From: Nymphaea colorata | Lineage: Eukaryota > Streptophyta > Magnoliopsida > Nymphaeales > Nymphaeaceae | Assembly: GCF_008831285.2 (NCBI RefSeq) | Contig: NC_045139.1 | Location: 33,143,706-33,207,705, forward strand | Direction of reading: 5' to 3' | DNA: 64,000 nt | Shown: positions 1 through 11,283 of the stretch, one piece after another | Position numbering within the stretch: position 1 is the first letter of the stretch | Layout: every line of letters starts with the position of its first letter | The notes under the pieces: generated by a model | Databases searched by the model: none | What the model was told of the DNA's origin: nothing | Seen by the model: only the letters and a program-made list of their open reading frames with translations | Position numbers and translations under genes: made by a program

Positions 1-151
1 AAATTTTTGAATGATTGGTTAAGGGAAATTTTTGTCTTTTTCCCAAAGTGCATCTGAGTCGACTAGTATCGCTCGCTGCAATTTTTGTTACCGTTGAAGT
101 GTTTCAAAATGTTTATGGTTGGATTGATTAATCGAGGAGTTGTTAATGCAG

Positions 152-1694
152 GGCTAAGTCTATATCCAAGATGTCTGAGAAGGTAATGACAGGGATCTTG
201 TCAGGGGTGTTGAAGGTGTCTGGGTTTTTTACCAGCTCCGTGGTGAACTCTAAAGCGGGTCAGAAGTTTTTCAGTTTGTTGCCAGGGGAGATTGTTCTTG
301 CTTCCCTTGATGGCTTTGGTAAGTATGCAAATTCCAACATTCTTTTTTGTTATTATGGTGGTAGATTAGATCATATGGGGATTGACTGTATTTATATATT
401 AAGGACGCTAGGCTTAATTCTTTTGTCTGTCTTTTGTTTAACAAGTCACAATGCAGTCATTCCCTCTTAGTTTCCTTGTTTCTTCCTCATAATTCAGGCA
501 ATATCATGTTATCAGCCGCTTACAAGCTTCATTTGTTATTGTACATGAGATCTACTGCATATTTTTTGTGATGGTGTGCTTTGCATACTCTTCTGCGTTG
601 ACCAATTATGTCTGTCTATTAGACCTGAAGTGAAGCTCTGGTTCACGGGCGGATGACTATTTTTCAAGTTTGGTTAGGTGTGTAGGTGAGTTGGTGATAG
701 CAAAGTGCTTTGCTTCTTCCTCTATCTCCCACCTGGCATCGGGATTGGTTTGCTTCTCATCTGATCTCCTAACAGTCTGGCGTTTCAAATCATGGTCCTA
801 AGACTTATTGGCTCTTTTTTCCCCTTGGATGATGCGGATGGCATGATTGCCAAGCAAGATATTGGTAGTTTAGCAACTATTGGCATTTCGCTGGATTTTG
901 GTATACTTGTTTTTTGGAGACGACGAGTCTTTAATTGGTTATGGTCCTTTTTTCTCCTTAATGTAGGACATGTTAGCTTAGATTGAGTTAGTTCATAGCC
1001 GATAGGATGGGGTTTTACTTGCTTATTCGCTCCTTTCAATGGTATTCCATGAACGGCATTTTTTCTTTCTGAGGTTTGTTTTGTGACTTGAACCCAATAA
1101 TCGGGTTCAGCAGAGGCGAGTGTGGGGGCCAGCATGTTTTCAGATTCGTATATATCGGCTTTCTCTTTTGATTCCTTAGTAGTCCTTTTTATTATTTCCT
1201 CATAGTCTCTGTCCATCTAGAAGCAGGACCCTTGACATGCATGCTCGTATACCTGCTTCAAATTTATGGTTTCTCTCATTGTAAACGTTGGTTTAGGTTT
1301 CTCTTGCCACCTTACATCTCATGTTTCTATCTCCGTCTGGTACACGGTGTACTTCCGACTTGTTTTTTTTATGTAAATTTCTTGTCTGCATTTAGGATCC
1401 TTTCTAGCATTTCTTTTGCATTTCAAGTTCCTGAACTTCTTGTATTTACAATGAAAAAAATCAGTCTCAACTCTCAAGCAACTAAAACAAGCAAAAACTA
1501 GGTTACCTGGACACGTCTGATTTGTCCCTCTATGCGTGTCAACATGGGGATAGGGGTACGGGAACACGTCATAGTACATTTTGGATCAGGCCTCGACCTA
1601 ATCCAAAACACATTAAACCTTTAATTTTCAACAAAGTCGGACCAAATCCAAAGCAACATCAAAACCCTTTTCCTTTTTAACAAAGTACATGAAT

Positions 1695-1743
<49 letters not shown>

Positions 1744-3036
1744 ATCTCATACCCACATTTTTCTAAAATTGGCATACCCGTAACCATACCCAGGCGACTT
1801 AAAGCAAAACTCTTTCCAAATGAGGCTGTCAAGTTATTAACTACCATCAAGAGGGTAAGGCATGAAGTTACATACATGGTAAAAATGTCATTATTGGCTG
1901 ATGCATATTAAACAATCTTGGTTTCCTTTGCCTTAGAAGTCACAGTAAATGCTCTTTAAACTATTCAGAGTCTCTGACTGTCGTCGTTGTTCATGCTGCT
2001 GATATTTGGAATACCATCCAAATCTCCAGTTTTCTTTTCATGTTCTTACGATTGAGAGGAACTTAGAAGTACATTGCTACATTTTATAATTTGATTTGTA
2101 AAAGTACAGGAACTTCAAAAATCTATTACCAAATTGAAATGTGTCTCGGTTTAGTTGTTTAATTCCAGTCCTCTGCAGTAGCTTCTCATGATTACAACTG
2201 TTTGGCTGAAGATCTTTTTTCTCTTCTACTGCAAGATGATACTGATATTTTAATTCTGGATCAGGTAAAGTCTGTGATGCTCTTGAAGTTGTTGGGAAGA
2301 ATGTTCTGTCCACATCGTCAGTTGTGACAACTGGGCTTGTATCCCACAGGTACTTTTAGTTTCTTTGATGTCTTTCACTGTTTGAACTCGTACTTTTGCT
2401 TTTATGTGCTGGATGAGGTACAAAAATGAATTGCTTGTATAATGTTATTGGTTGTTCAGTTTGATTTTTTCTGTTTCTATGTTTGTTATCCATAGTTTCT
2501 ACGGCGACACATTGTTTCCTTATCATACATTGACAATCCAGATCTACGTGGATGCACCAGCTTGGTCGCTGTTTCATCTTTTGCATATATATGTAGTTGT
2601 TGTCACATTGGTATCTTCTTAAACTGGCGATGTTGTCCAGTCATATCCTGCTAGATGGGAATCTATATGTCTGCAGATCATTCCTGCTATTATCAGGTTT
2701 CCAGTAATTCCGGTATTAGTTTTCTACTGTAAGACGACAACTTGTCAACACGTTGGTGGAATTTAGTGTTTAAGTTCCCCTTGGATTGGCTTCTAATGCA
2801 AATTCATCAACCAAACTAATCAGTAAGCATTTTTTTTTTCCTCCTGCAGGTACGGAGACCAAGCTGGTGAAGCGACCCAAGAGGGACTTCATGCTGCAGG
2901 TCATGCCATTGGCACGGCATGGGCGGTCTTCAAGATAAGGAAAGCCTTAAATCCAAAGAGCGTCTTAAAACCATCAACGATCGCCAAAACTGCAGCTAAA
3001 GCAGCTGCAGAAGCAGAAAAGTCGAAGAAGAAATAA
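152..3036 (+). CDS. ERD7: ERD7-like senescence-domain protein, last three exons (5' end outside window)
   Basis: Exons read as 152-318, 2265-2349 and 2850-3036 (stop TAA 3034-3036), all bounded by AG/GT, with phases that join cleanly. They encode about 146 residues of the plant senescence domain. Recognisable pieces are the segment ending LLPGEIVLASLDGFG, then KVCDALEVVGKNV, then GHAIGTAWAVFKIRKALNPK, and a Lys/Ala-rich tail ending KSKKK. ERD7 proteins are stress-induced, membrane-lipid-associated plant proteins linked to dehydration and cold tolerance (family knowledge). The first visible exon begins after an acceptor AG at 150-151 and contributes one base to a split codon, so earlier exons lie upstream of the window. 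Intron 1 is about 1.95 kb and carries a TG/TA microsatellite; intron 2 is 500 bp. No break is seen in the visible part, so the gene is probably functional. The family is clear; which paralogue is not. Confidence 0.88.
1695..1737. repeat. (TG)n(TA)n microsatellite in ERD7-like intron 1
   Basis: A run of TG dinucleotides (about 1695-1712) passes directly into TA dinucleotides (about 1713-1737). It lies within the first visible intron of the ERD7-like gene. Short reading frames across it are dinucleotide translations, not genes. Confidence 0.9.
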
Positions 3037-4444
3037 AAGCAGCATGGCAGAGCAGAATTCAGTTGTGCCTGTAAATTTTTGACGGATCCTTTGTACACTT
3101 GGCTACTTTTACTCTTATTGCTTGAAATGGATGGTCATGTTTCCTGTTTTTTCTGGATGATTTTATACTCCATTGTCCTTTACTTTTATTTTTTTTTTGT
3201 TTAAATTATAGTTTCTCGGAAATGATAAAATATGTTTCATGTGTTGTGCATCTAAGCCAAACAAGGTTACCTTTATCACACGGGATACTCGTACTTAGCC
3301 ATAACATGGAGAAACCACTTGTTTTAGAATAACACGTTGCCTATGCTTTACTCGATCCCAGATTAGATTCTCGATTGAAGATGTATCCAATCTGAATTCG
3401 ATCCGTTGACATCCTCTAGTCAGAATTCGATCCGTTGACATCCTCTAGTCAGGAGCTGAGTGAGTGCCTAGTCAGGAGCTGAGTGCCTGATTTCGAGAGA
3501 CAAAAATATTATCCTTATATGTCAATCAAAAAGGTTGGAGAGGCAATACAAATAACCCTCAAAAATATATAGAAGTGTCACTTAAAAGGGAAACCGCCAA
3601 CAAATCTAACATAATGATGATGATGTTTAACTCAAAGTGAAGATTTGACATGTATACCTGAAATCATATGTTAAAAGGCTTAAGCCCTCTAAGAACTTAA
3701 TAAAGGGCTAAAAGAGATGTTATGAAACAAACTTAGATATTAGGTGTTACGAAGAAAATAATTGAAGGCAGACTCCCACTTCCCTCTGAGTTTCACAAAA
3801 GTGGGAGAAGTCCTGTTTTCTTAATTTTAATCTCCAACGCTTACATATTTCTAACCAGCACGTGGACGACACGAGTCCGGTCATTTCTGGCCGGCATCCC
3901 CAAGTCCAACATGGTGGGACGGTATGGGGCCTCCTAGAGCGACACTCTGAGGCAGCGAGACGCTGGAACAGAGCATAGTGAATGAGTTTGCGTTTCCCGC
4001 CCATAAATCTGCAGGTCAGAACTCGAATAGTTTTGGCAACAAAGCTTGTCACTATTTCGATTATCTTGATTTGTTTTTTATGATTTATTGTAAATTATTC
4101 ACAACTATAGTTTTTGATCTATTTTGTTAAGACCAATTGTGAATTTGTTCATGGTTATTTGGTTTACTTTTGAAGGCCAATTGTAAATTCGTTTATACTA
4201 GTACCCTCAGTCCCCTGATCCGGGTAGACGATACGAGGACATTGATTTCACGACAGTGAAGGACGCAATTCTATGAGATTAGAACTTTTTTCTACATGCA
4301 AGAAGAGGAGTTGCAGAATCCACTTGACCATCAACTCGACATAAGAGAGAGAGAGATGACTGTTCTTCTGTGCCGACCTTCACAGCTCTAGCTCTCCAAT
4401 AGCAGAAACAACATCAACAATCTCTTTCGGACAAGAAATGCACA
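3037..4444. other. Intergenic: ERD7-like 3' side and PPR gene 5' side
   Basis: No coding exon is recognised. It should hold the ERD7-like 3' UTR and the PPR promoter; both genes are on the + strand. Two short tandem duplications are visible: a 29-bp unit repeated at 3394-3422 and 3423-3451, and next to it a shorter unit starting GTCAGGAGCTGAGTG repeated at about 3449-3490. The rest is AT-rich. A GA-rich run lies at about 4344-4357, some 90 bp before the PPR start. Confidence 0.7.
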
Positions 4445-6883
4445 TTGGGGAAGAAAGATGCAAGAAGAGCTTGTCTACTGGACTCCCTAGAAGTGATATA
4501 TCGCTCGTTTTGGAAATGCTTATCGATGCACGCAAGGATTATGCTGCGGTTGGCGCGACTGCGAAACATAACATCATGGGTCCAGCAAAAACTACCATTC
4601 TCACCGCTCTCCTCACAATTCGCACCTCCCATTGTGTTCAAAGATCTCAAGTCCTTGCAGAAAACTCACGCTCTCCTCATTCAAACTGCGCTCGTGGAAG
4701 ATAGTTTCTATATCAACAGACTCATCAATGCATACGCTGAAAATGCCAGGCTTGAGGATGCAATCTTAGTGTTCGAGCATGCGAAGAAGACAAATATTTT
4801 CATCTGGAATTCAGTTATAAGATGGGCTTACTTGTGTGGTTTTAATAGAGTTGCACTTGATTACTTTTATCGCTTGTTGGATCATCACGAAGCCATCAAA
4901 TTCGATGTGTGTTCGGTCAAATTTGCTCTTAGAGCTTGCTTTGATTTGGGTTCTGTGGAGGATGGGGTCTTCATACACAGGCAAGTTTACAAAATTGACG
5001 GCGAGATGTTGCGTAACTTCTATGTTTGTGCTGAATTCATCCACATGTACGGTGGTTTAGGCTGCATAGACTCTGCTCGCCAAGTATTTGACGAAATGTC
5101 TGAAAGAAACGAGGTGGTTTGGTCTTTGATGATCTCCAAATACATCCATAATGGATATGATGGGGAGGCTATGAGTTTGTTTTCTCGGATGCGATATGAG
5201 GGATTCTCTTTTAATTCATTCATCATGGTCAGCCTGATTGGATTTTCAGCTTCCCTTATCGATTTGAGTCTTGGTTCTTGCATCCATGGTTGCGCTATCA
5301 AAAGTGGTTTGGCAGGTGATTCTTTCGTAAGGACCTCTTTGGTGGACATGTATGTGAAATGTGGATGTATTAATGATGCTTATCGAGTTCTTGGGGAAGT
5401 TCTTGAACCGAATATAGCTACATGGAATTCGATCATCTCTGGGTCAGTGAATCGTTACTTGTTTGGTGATGCTGTGAGATTGTTTAAGAAAGTCCAATTG
5501 TCGGATTTGAGGCCTAATTTAGTGACAATGTTGAGTCTGATCTCTGCCTGTGCTGGGCTGGGGTCAGGAAAGCTGTGCAGATGCATTCATAGCTTTACTG
5601 TTAAACTTGGAATTGATACACACCTTAAAGTAGGTAATGCACTCTTGGAAATGTATTCGAGCATTGGAGCCATTGATGATGTGTCTAAGCTATTCAACAT
5701 AATGCAGGTGAAAGATGTGATCAGTTGGACCACAATGATCAACATGTATGGTTCTGCTGGTTGTCCTGTTAATGCTATGCAGTTCTTCTGGCAAATGAGA
5801 AGTGCAAATGTTGAACCCGACATGGTTTCAATGGTGGCCCTGCTTAGTGCATGTGCAGTGTTAGGTGATATACAGAAACTTAAGATCTTCCATAATCAAA
5901 TTATCCTTTGGGGTCTGGAGTTTGAACTTCATATTGGAAATTCTTTAATATCAGTATATTTTAAGTGTGGTGACATGCAATCTGCAGAGATGTTATTTTC
6001 TTTGATGTCCCAAAAGAGTCAAGTTACTTGGGGTGCCATGATTGCAGGGTATATAATGAATGGCCAAGCAGAAAATTCTATGAGATTGATGATAAAGATG
6101 GTAACTGAGGATCAGACCAACAAAATGGATGCAGCTCTGTTGGTTAATGGACTGTCAGCAATTGCCGACCTTGCCAACTTGGCATTGTGTAAGCAGGTTC
6201 ATGCTTACATGATCACTACTGGACTCGAGGAATGTTCCACTGTTCAAAATGCTTTGATTTCAGCATATTCCAAGTGTGGAGTAGTTGTGGATGCCAGAAA
6301 GGTCTTTGACAAGATGAATCAGAAGGATACCGTATCATGGAATGCAATTATATCAGGACATGGGATTAATGGTGATGGGGAAAGTGCTGTGTCTCTCTAC
6401 CAGGAGATGGGCAGAAGAAATGAAGTACAAAGAGACTCTATAACATACACCAGTATTCTGAATGTTTGCAGTCATGCCGGCTTAGTGGATGAAGGATTGA
6501 ATATTTTCTCCAATATGGTGACGGATGCTGTGATCAAACCAGAGGCTGAGCATTATGCATGTGTAGTAGACATGCTTGCACGTGCTGGGCGTTTGTCTGA
6601 AGCAGAGAAGTTTGTGACGCACATAGTTGAGGAGCCAAGTTCTAGCCTGTATGGAGCATTCCTGAGTGGTTGCAGGCTTTATGGCCATGTAAATTTTGTT
6701 GAACATGTTGTTCATATGGTCCCTGATGGTGATCCAGCAGACCCTGGACATTCAGTTCTCCTTTCGAACATCTATACAGCTGCTAGCATGTTCGATGAAG
6801 CAGCAAAACATAGATTTTCAATGAAGATCAAAGGTTTAATGAAAAAGCCAGGAATGAGCGTGGTTCAAACTTGTTACTCTTAA
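4445..6883 (+). CDS. PLS-type pentatricopeptide repeat (PPR) protein, intronless, probably organellar
   Basis: An uninterrupted 812-codon frame made of tandem PPR motifs of the P, L and S types. Repeated signatures include NALISAYSKCG, VVDARKVFDKM, VSWNAIISGHGINGDGESAVSLYQEM and SILNVCSHAGLVDEGLNIFSNM. The end (EHYACVVDMLARAGRLSEAEKFV, then GCRLYGHVNF and LSNIYTAASMFDEAAKHR) matches the E-type C-terminal extension; no DYW deaminase domain follows. Such proteins bind organellar RNA sequence-specifically and often recruit editing factors (family knowledge); the target cannot be read here. The start is uncertain. The frame opens at 4445, but Met codons at 4526 and 4541 precede an Arg-rich, acid-poor stretch (MLRLARLRNITSWVQQ) that looks like a mitochondrial presequence, so a later start is plausible. 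No frameshift or stop is seen. Confidence 0.93.
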   Translation: MGKKDARRACLLDSLEVIYRSFWKCLSMHARIMLRLARLRNITSWVQQKLPFSPLSSQFAPPIVFKDLKSLQKTHALLIQTALVEDSFYINRLINAYAENARLEDAILVFEHAKKTNIFIWNSVIRWAYLCGFNRVALDYFYRLLDHHEAIKFDVCSVKFALRACFDLGSVEDGVFIHRQVYKIDGEMLRNFYVCAEFIHMYGGLGCIDSARQVFDEMSERNEVVWSLMISKYIHNGYDGEAMSLFSRMRYEGFSFNSFIMVSLIGFSASLIDLSLGSCIHGCAIKSGLAGDSFVRTSLVDMYVKCGCINDAYRVLGEVLEPNIATWNSIISGSVNRYLFGDAVRLFKKVQLSDLRPNLVTMLSLISACAGLGSGKLCRCIHSFTVKLGIDTHLKVGNALLEMYSSIGAIDDVSKLFNIMQVKDVISWTTMINMYGSAGCPVNAMQFFWQMRSANVEPDMVSMVALLSACAVLGDIQKLKIFHNQIILWGLEFELHIGNSLISVYFKCGDMQSAEMLFSLMSQKSQVTWGAMIAGYIMNGQAENSMRLMIKMVTEDQTNKMDAALLVNGLSAIADLANLALCKQVHAYMITTGLEECSTVQNALISAYSKCGVVVDARKVFDKMNQKDTVSWNAIISGHGINGDGESAVSLYQEMGRRNEVQRDSITYTSILNVCSHAGLVDEGLNIFSNMVTDAVIKPEAEHYACVVDMLARAGRLSEAEKFVTHIVEEPSSSLYGAFLSGCRLYGHVNFVEHVVHMVPDGDPADPGHSVLLSNIYTAASMFDEAAKHRFSMKIKGLMKKPGMSVVQTCYS

Positions 6884-7698
6884 ATGAACAAGCTTATACA
6901 TTTCCAATTAAGCTGCGCATCAATCATTGGTTTTTTGGCTTAGGGAACTCATATGTACAAGTTTCAACGGACTCAATACAAACAAAACCAAAATGAACAA
7001 CAATTAGCCATATTGCTGCTTTCTTCTTCTTCTCTTCACCTTCTCCAAGAGCCTCACACACCACAAAAGTGCAGCTGCCCTTTTTCTTTTTTCTTCTTCT
7101 TTTTATTTGTTCAAACAAATTAAAATGCACTTTTATTGAAAACTTTTGAAAGTATGAAGGCTCCCTTTTGAAAGTTTGATAAGAAAAAACTCCAGGATGC
7201 ATTTCACTCCGATTATGCTTGGTGTGATTATTGATTATACTTGCTTGAACGAAAAACTTAAGGAGGCGTTTGGCAGTAGTAAAATATTGTTACAGTCCCA
7301 CACAAAGAAATAGAGCAGATTCATGAAGCACTTGTCGTAATGTTTCATGAATCTACTCTATTTTTTTCAGTAGATTCATGAGATAATAACGATGAGCTGT
7401 TATTAACAAATAGCCTCTAGGTTCATGGGAGGCGTTCATGGCAGAACTGAATTTCACCACGGTAGGCAGAAACCACCCACTGTGGGTTGTTAGCTTACCA
7501 CATAATTCTGATTTTCATGTCCAAGTACAAGACAGACCAATTTAAAGCTACTTTTTTTTGGTTTTGTGATTCATATTTATGTGCTGAAAAATAGCCAAGT
7601 GCTGAGACCGAGGAAACTCTACGGGCTGAAGAAAAGCAAATATTATGGAGGACTGAAGTTGCAGGTGTGCCTCAACTAGGACAAGTCACATTTCCTAC
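6884..7698. other. Intergenic downstream of PPR gene, with possible MITE
   Basis: No gene seen. Holds the presumed PPR 3' UTR, a TTCTTCTTCT-rich pyrimidine tract near 7020-7105, and a MITE-like segment listed separately at 7261-7418. The stretch 7420-7698 has no recognisable coding content. Confidence 0.65.
7261..7418. mobile_element. Possible MITE with short terminal inverted repeats and internal hairpin
   Basis: The left end reads AGGAGGCGTTTGGCAG; the reverse complement of the right end reads AGAGGCTATTTGTTA, so the ends are imperfect inverted repeats of the kind seen in Tourist/hAT-like MITEs. Inside, an 18-bp near-perfect inverted repeat (AGATTCATGAA against TTCATGAATCT with matching flanks, about 7311-7363) would form a hairpin. 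No clear target-site duplication was found, so this is tentative. Confidence 0.35.
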
Positions 7699-8785
7699 TT
7701 GGAGGTTATTATTTTCTTTTCATTTTTTTTGTGTTGAAGGTTTTAATATAAAGTGAAATTGGGATTAGGGTATAGCCCCAGATTCGGATCATGGCCTTTC
7801 AACACCTCTCTTTTGCCCTAATCTTTCTCTTATTGCAGCTATTAGCAAATTTCTAACTCTTCCAATAACATCAGCAACATGAATTCTATGACCATTATAT
7901 CAAGAGGAACGTAGTGGAGCGGGAGAACATAGTGAAACCGTCAAGGTTTTATTGCAGATATATATTTCTTCTATCTTTGATTAGTCTAGACTCTAGACAA
8001 GAGCTTTGCTATTGTAGATCTGCACTTTAGATTTACGCACTTAAAGTTTTACTCAAGGTTTAGGTATTATGAACTGTAACAAGGTTTGACGGATACACTT
8101 TTATTTATATACAAGGTTCGTTAGATTTGCGGACGACTTACTTTCTAATTAATGTTTTCTTAATATAAAGTAAGTTTTCAAAATTATCTTGATTTTTTGT
8201 AACATTTTCTTATTTTTACATTTTCAAACTAAAAAACTGTAACTTTTTTGGTGTCAGTCATCAAATATTGGTTTGTCTGATAGAATGTTGATTTTAAATA
8301 TTTTTCTAAACTTAAGAGTTTTCTTAATTTTAATTTTATTTACAAATAAGATCTTTAATACTTTTTCCGAATTTACGACCGATTCAACCGAATTTCTGAA
8401 TCGGCCGATTCGCCTCGGGCAATTCAAAAACTTATTTTTTGGGATGGGTGATCGCGCACCCACACCCCCCAAAAACTTATTTTTGGGATGGGTGATCCGG
8501 CACCCACACCATCATTCTCATCCGACATGAAAGGTTTTTGCCAAAAGGAAAAGCAATATAAAGGGTAGCGGTGGAGGGACAAGGATCACGGTTCATGTGA
8601 TGCAGCTTCTCCTTTTGAGGAAAATAGCGGGCAACTTTCGTCAATCCCCAAAAAGAGAAGTTTGTCTTGCTTTGCCAAGTTGGACCCACATCCACCAGGC
8701 CATGCGATTAAAATGCTTGTGCCTTTCTTCATGATGGCATTCAAATTTCTAGCCACTTGCCAATGGATTCAGAAAACACTGAATA

Positions 8786-9067
8786 CTACTCGCAGTGAGG
8801 GATGGGAAGCCAATCGAAGGAATAAAAACTGCAGTTTTGACTGCTACATTGGTTGCAACTCTGCAACTGCAACTTGTCCACAGTCACTCGATTTAGACAA
8901 CATGAGTCCAGGACACCTCTTGATTCAAAAAAACTTCTCTGCCCACAAACAGGCTGCAACCGCTGAGAGACACCATAGACCAGGCTTCTTGCAGAATCTG
9001 TAACAAGTGCAGCGATGCCAGCTAGTGCGGAGCTGCTGCAAGTTACAACTTGGAAATTAAAATCCAT
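8786..9067 (-). other. Unidentified frame, possible captured first exon
   Basis: A minus-strand frame of 93 codons starting at 9067 (MDFNFQVVTCSSSALAGI...). It is Ser/Ala-rich at the start with scattered Arg and Cys, a little like a plastid transit peptide. I do not recognise the protein. The second copy (58441 downwards) differs by four amino-acid changes in the first 65 residues and by a 12-bp deletion that changes its end, which argues against constraint in at least one copy. It may be a captured exon or chance. Confidence 0.2.
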
Positions 9068-9194
9068 ACCTTCTACTAAACTTTATCCCATGGAACCCCA
9101 AATTGTGTCTAGACATGGACGGCTTCTCTGTCTACTTCATTTCATTTCAGCAAGAAAATTTTCTCCTTACATGATCTCCATTTTTGCTATTTTT

Positions 9195-9655
9195 TGCAGT
9201 AGCGGAGCAACATATAGGCAGGCGTGGGCATTTACTCTTGATTTTCACATTGATGCTTTTCAAAAGGTTTGCCCATTTATATAAAGTGTTGCCCTCTAAA
9301 GTGTTAAGAGTTTTTTTTTTAATTAGTATCCCTCTGTTAGGGCTATAGCCCCCTCTTAGGTTTTGAAAACCAAAATTTACTATACTAAAATATTTAAAAA
9401 TTCTGGTTTGGCCCCTGTAAAACTTCTGAAAAGTTATGATGGCCCTTTCCCTGTTAGGGCCATGACTCTTGGGTTTTGAAAAATACAATTTTTGCATATT
9501 AATATTTTAAAAGTTCTTGTTTGGCCCCTATAAAACTTTTGAAAAATTACGGTGGCTCCTTCAAAATATTTTAAAAAACTCTATTTGGTGCTTCACTTGG
9601 TTGTTCGGTTGCTACTAAAACAAAACAAAATCCTGGCTCTGCCCCTTCTCCCATA
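9195..9655. mobile_element. Possible small non-autonomous element with GGAGC/GCTC-type ends
   Basis: The segment opens with GCAGTAGCGGAGCAAC and closes with CCTGGCTCTGCCCC. The reverse complement of the right end (GGGGCAGAGCCAGG) resembles the left end, as in plant elements that begin with CAGTGGCGGAGCC-like sequence. It lies wholly inside the 2-kb duplication and recurs at about 58570-59030. The pairing is imperfect and no target duplication was verified. Confidence 0.3.
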
Positions 9656-9726
9656 TAGTCCTCCCATTCCCCCTACCTCGAGGGTCTTTGCACCATTGCA
9701 TAGACATCAGTAATGACAATCTTAAA

Positions 9727-11283
9727 CTCTTTATTTAGGTACTGCCTTCCATCACTGTAAATTGCACAGGCCTAGTACTCATTAGAATTGAACTAAAAGC
9801 ATGTCTTCTCACATGCCCCTAACTCTACCTATTACACTATACCCTAGTATGCTTTTTTATTTCCTTTTAAAAAGAAAGAACCAGTATGTTAAATTTACTG
9901 TTTAAAGTTATATTTAAAATTGTGGTCGGTAATGGGACACATTTTTTAGCACAAAAATTCAATGGTTAAAAAAAGTCAAAAGAGATGTAAAACTCACAGT
10001 CCCCACAGTTATTTTTGTTCTTATTTCAAGGTGAGCGGTTTATTTCACCACCTCGAAGAGAGGCCCTTTTGCTTTGCCCCTCCCCCTACCCCCTTCCCTT
10101 CTCACAATGTGCCTCGTACCTCAGATCATGTTCGGAACCTTACCGATCCAAAGGAGGAACACATGTGTGACAGCGACAACGGGGGTATCGTAACGTATAC
10201 CTCTTGTGAGTGGACTCCCTTCCTGTCCAATGCACTATCCCCCCTCAGGGGGCACAAAGTGGTGGTAGTTGCACTTTATTTTTTCTCAACAATCTTCATA
10301 TTGTAATGAGTAATAAGGGAAATGTTAAAAACATACACCCCACAATCAACAACAATCCAAAGCATACATGTAAGTTTTTTTATGGTTAATTAAAAGCATT
10401 TATAAGGTTATTTGTGAACATTTACTCATTGAATCAATAAAAATTACCATTCTTAAAGTAACATGAAAGAAAAAAATGCCAAACTTTAGTCGCAAAACTA
10501 AACTTTCCTCGAAGACCTCTCTAACACCAATAAGGAAATATCATACAAATAATCATGTACATAACCCGTGCTTTTTGCACCAAAGATATATCTAAGAATG
10601 CTAATACAGAACAAATAATTAGCCTTTTTAACAATATTTTCATCCTATTAACATAATTCACCCATGCTAATAATAGTTTAAAATAATTTTTTGTCAATGC
10701 TGCAAATATTAGTTTGAAAAAGCTCTGTACTAATCATTGTCACACAAAACACGTCTTAAATAAAAAAAAAGTTAAATATGTGAAAAACAAGTCAGTTGTA
10801 TAAAACTGCAATTAAAAGCGTCTTTTCTAAAAAAAACCAAAAAATAAAAAAAAACGTAAAAGGAACAGGTATTATACTCATTTTTTTCACGTTTTTAGTA
10901 TTTTTATTATTTTTAATATTTATTAAATGTTTTAAAAAAAAATAAAATTTGCAGAGATTTTTTTGAGATATTCTCGAGAAATTCTTCATCTATAATACCG
11001 GTACACAATATATATGTCACAATGGTACTAATAAAAAAGGTTTTTATAGTTATTTGACAAGTTTTTATGCAATCATCATTTATAAATAAAATGTCGGCCT
11101 GATATAAAATTTGTAGCAACGAGTAAAAATTTTGGGCTTCATTCCCCACCTGCGCAGGAGGGGTAACAAAGGCTGGTAGAATTAAGCGATACAAGAAGAG
11201 CGTGTTAGACTGCCGTAAATTAGTTGTCTCACAGTTCAAATCATTCCGCATCAAGAGTATATTACACCATAGGGAACACTTAC
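9727..11283. other. AT-rich intergenic region
   Basis: No gene recognised. The region is AT-rich with poly-A/T runs, and 10790-11000 contains a TATTATAC motif next to A/T runs that resembles segments near 59107-59250 and 63600-63960. The downstream exons of the alpha-mannosidase fragment should lie here if that gene were complete; none was found. Confidence 0.65.

Larger units (their letters stand above)
7699..9726 (+). repeat. Dispersed 2.0-kb direct duplication, copy 1
   Basis: Base for base almost the same as 57080-59101. I counted roughly 15-17 substitutions by eye and one 12-bp deletion in copy 2 near 58241. The match starts at TTGGAGGTTATT and ends at GACAATCTTAAA, with different sequence outside on both sides. 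No terminal inverted repeat or long terminal repeat is evident at the edges. It contains a short tandem duplication (8436-8520, two copies of a GGGATGGGTGATC unit), a gene-like minus-strand frame (8786-9067) and a candidate small element (about 9195-9655). I cannot tell whether this is an unknown transposon or a segmental duplication. Confidence 0.85.

Noticed and set aside
9962-10306. 114-codon frame in intergenic DNA
   Set aside because: No recognisable domain, no splice context, and composition like the surrounding non-coding DNA.
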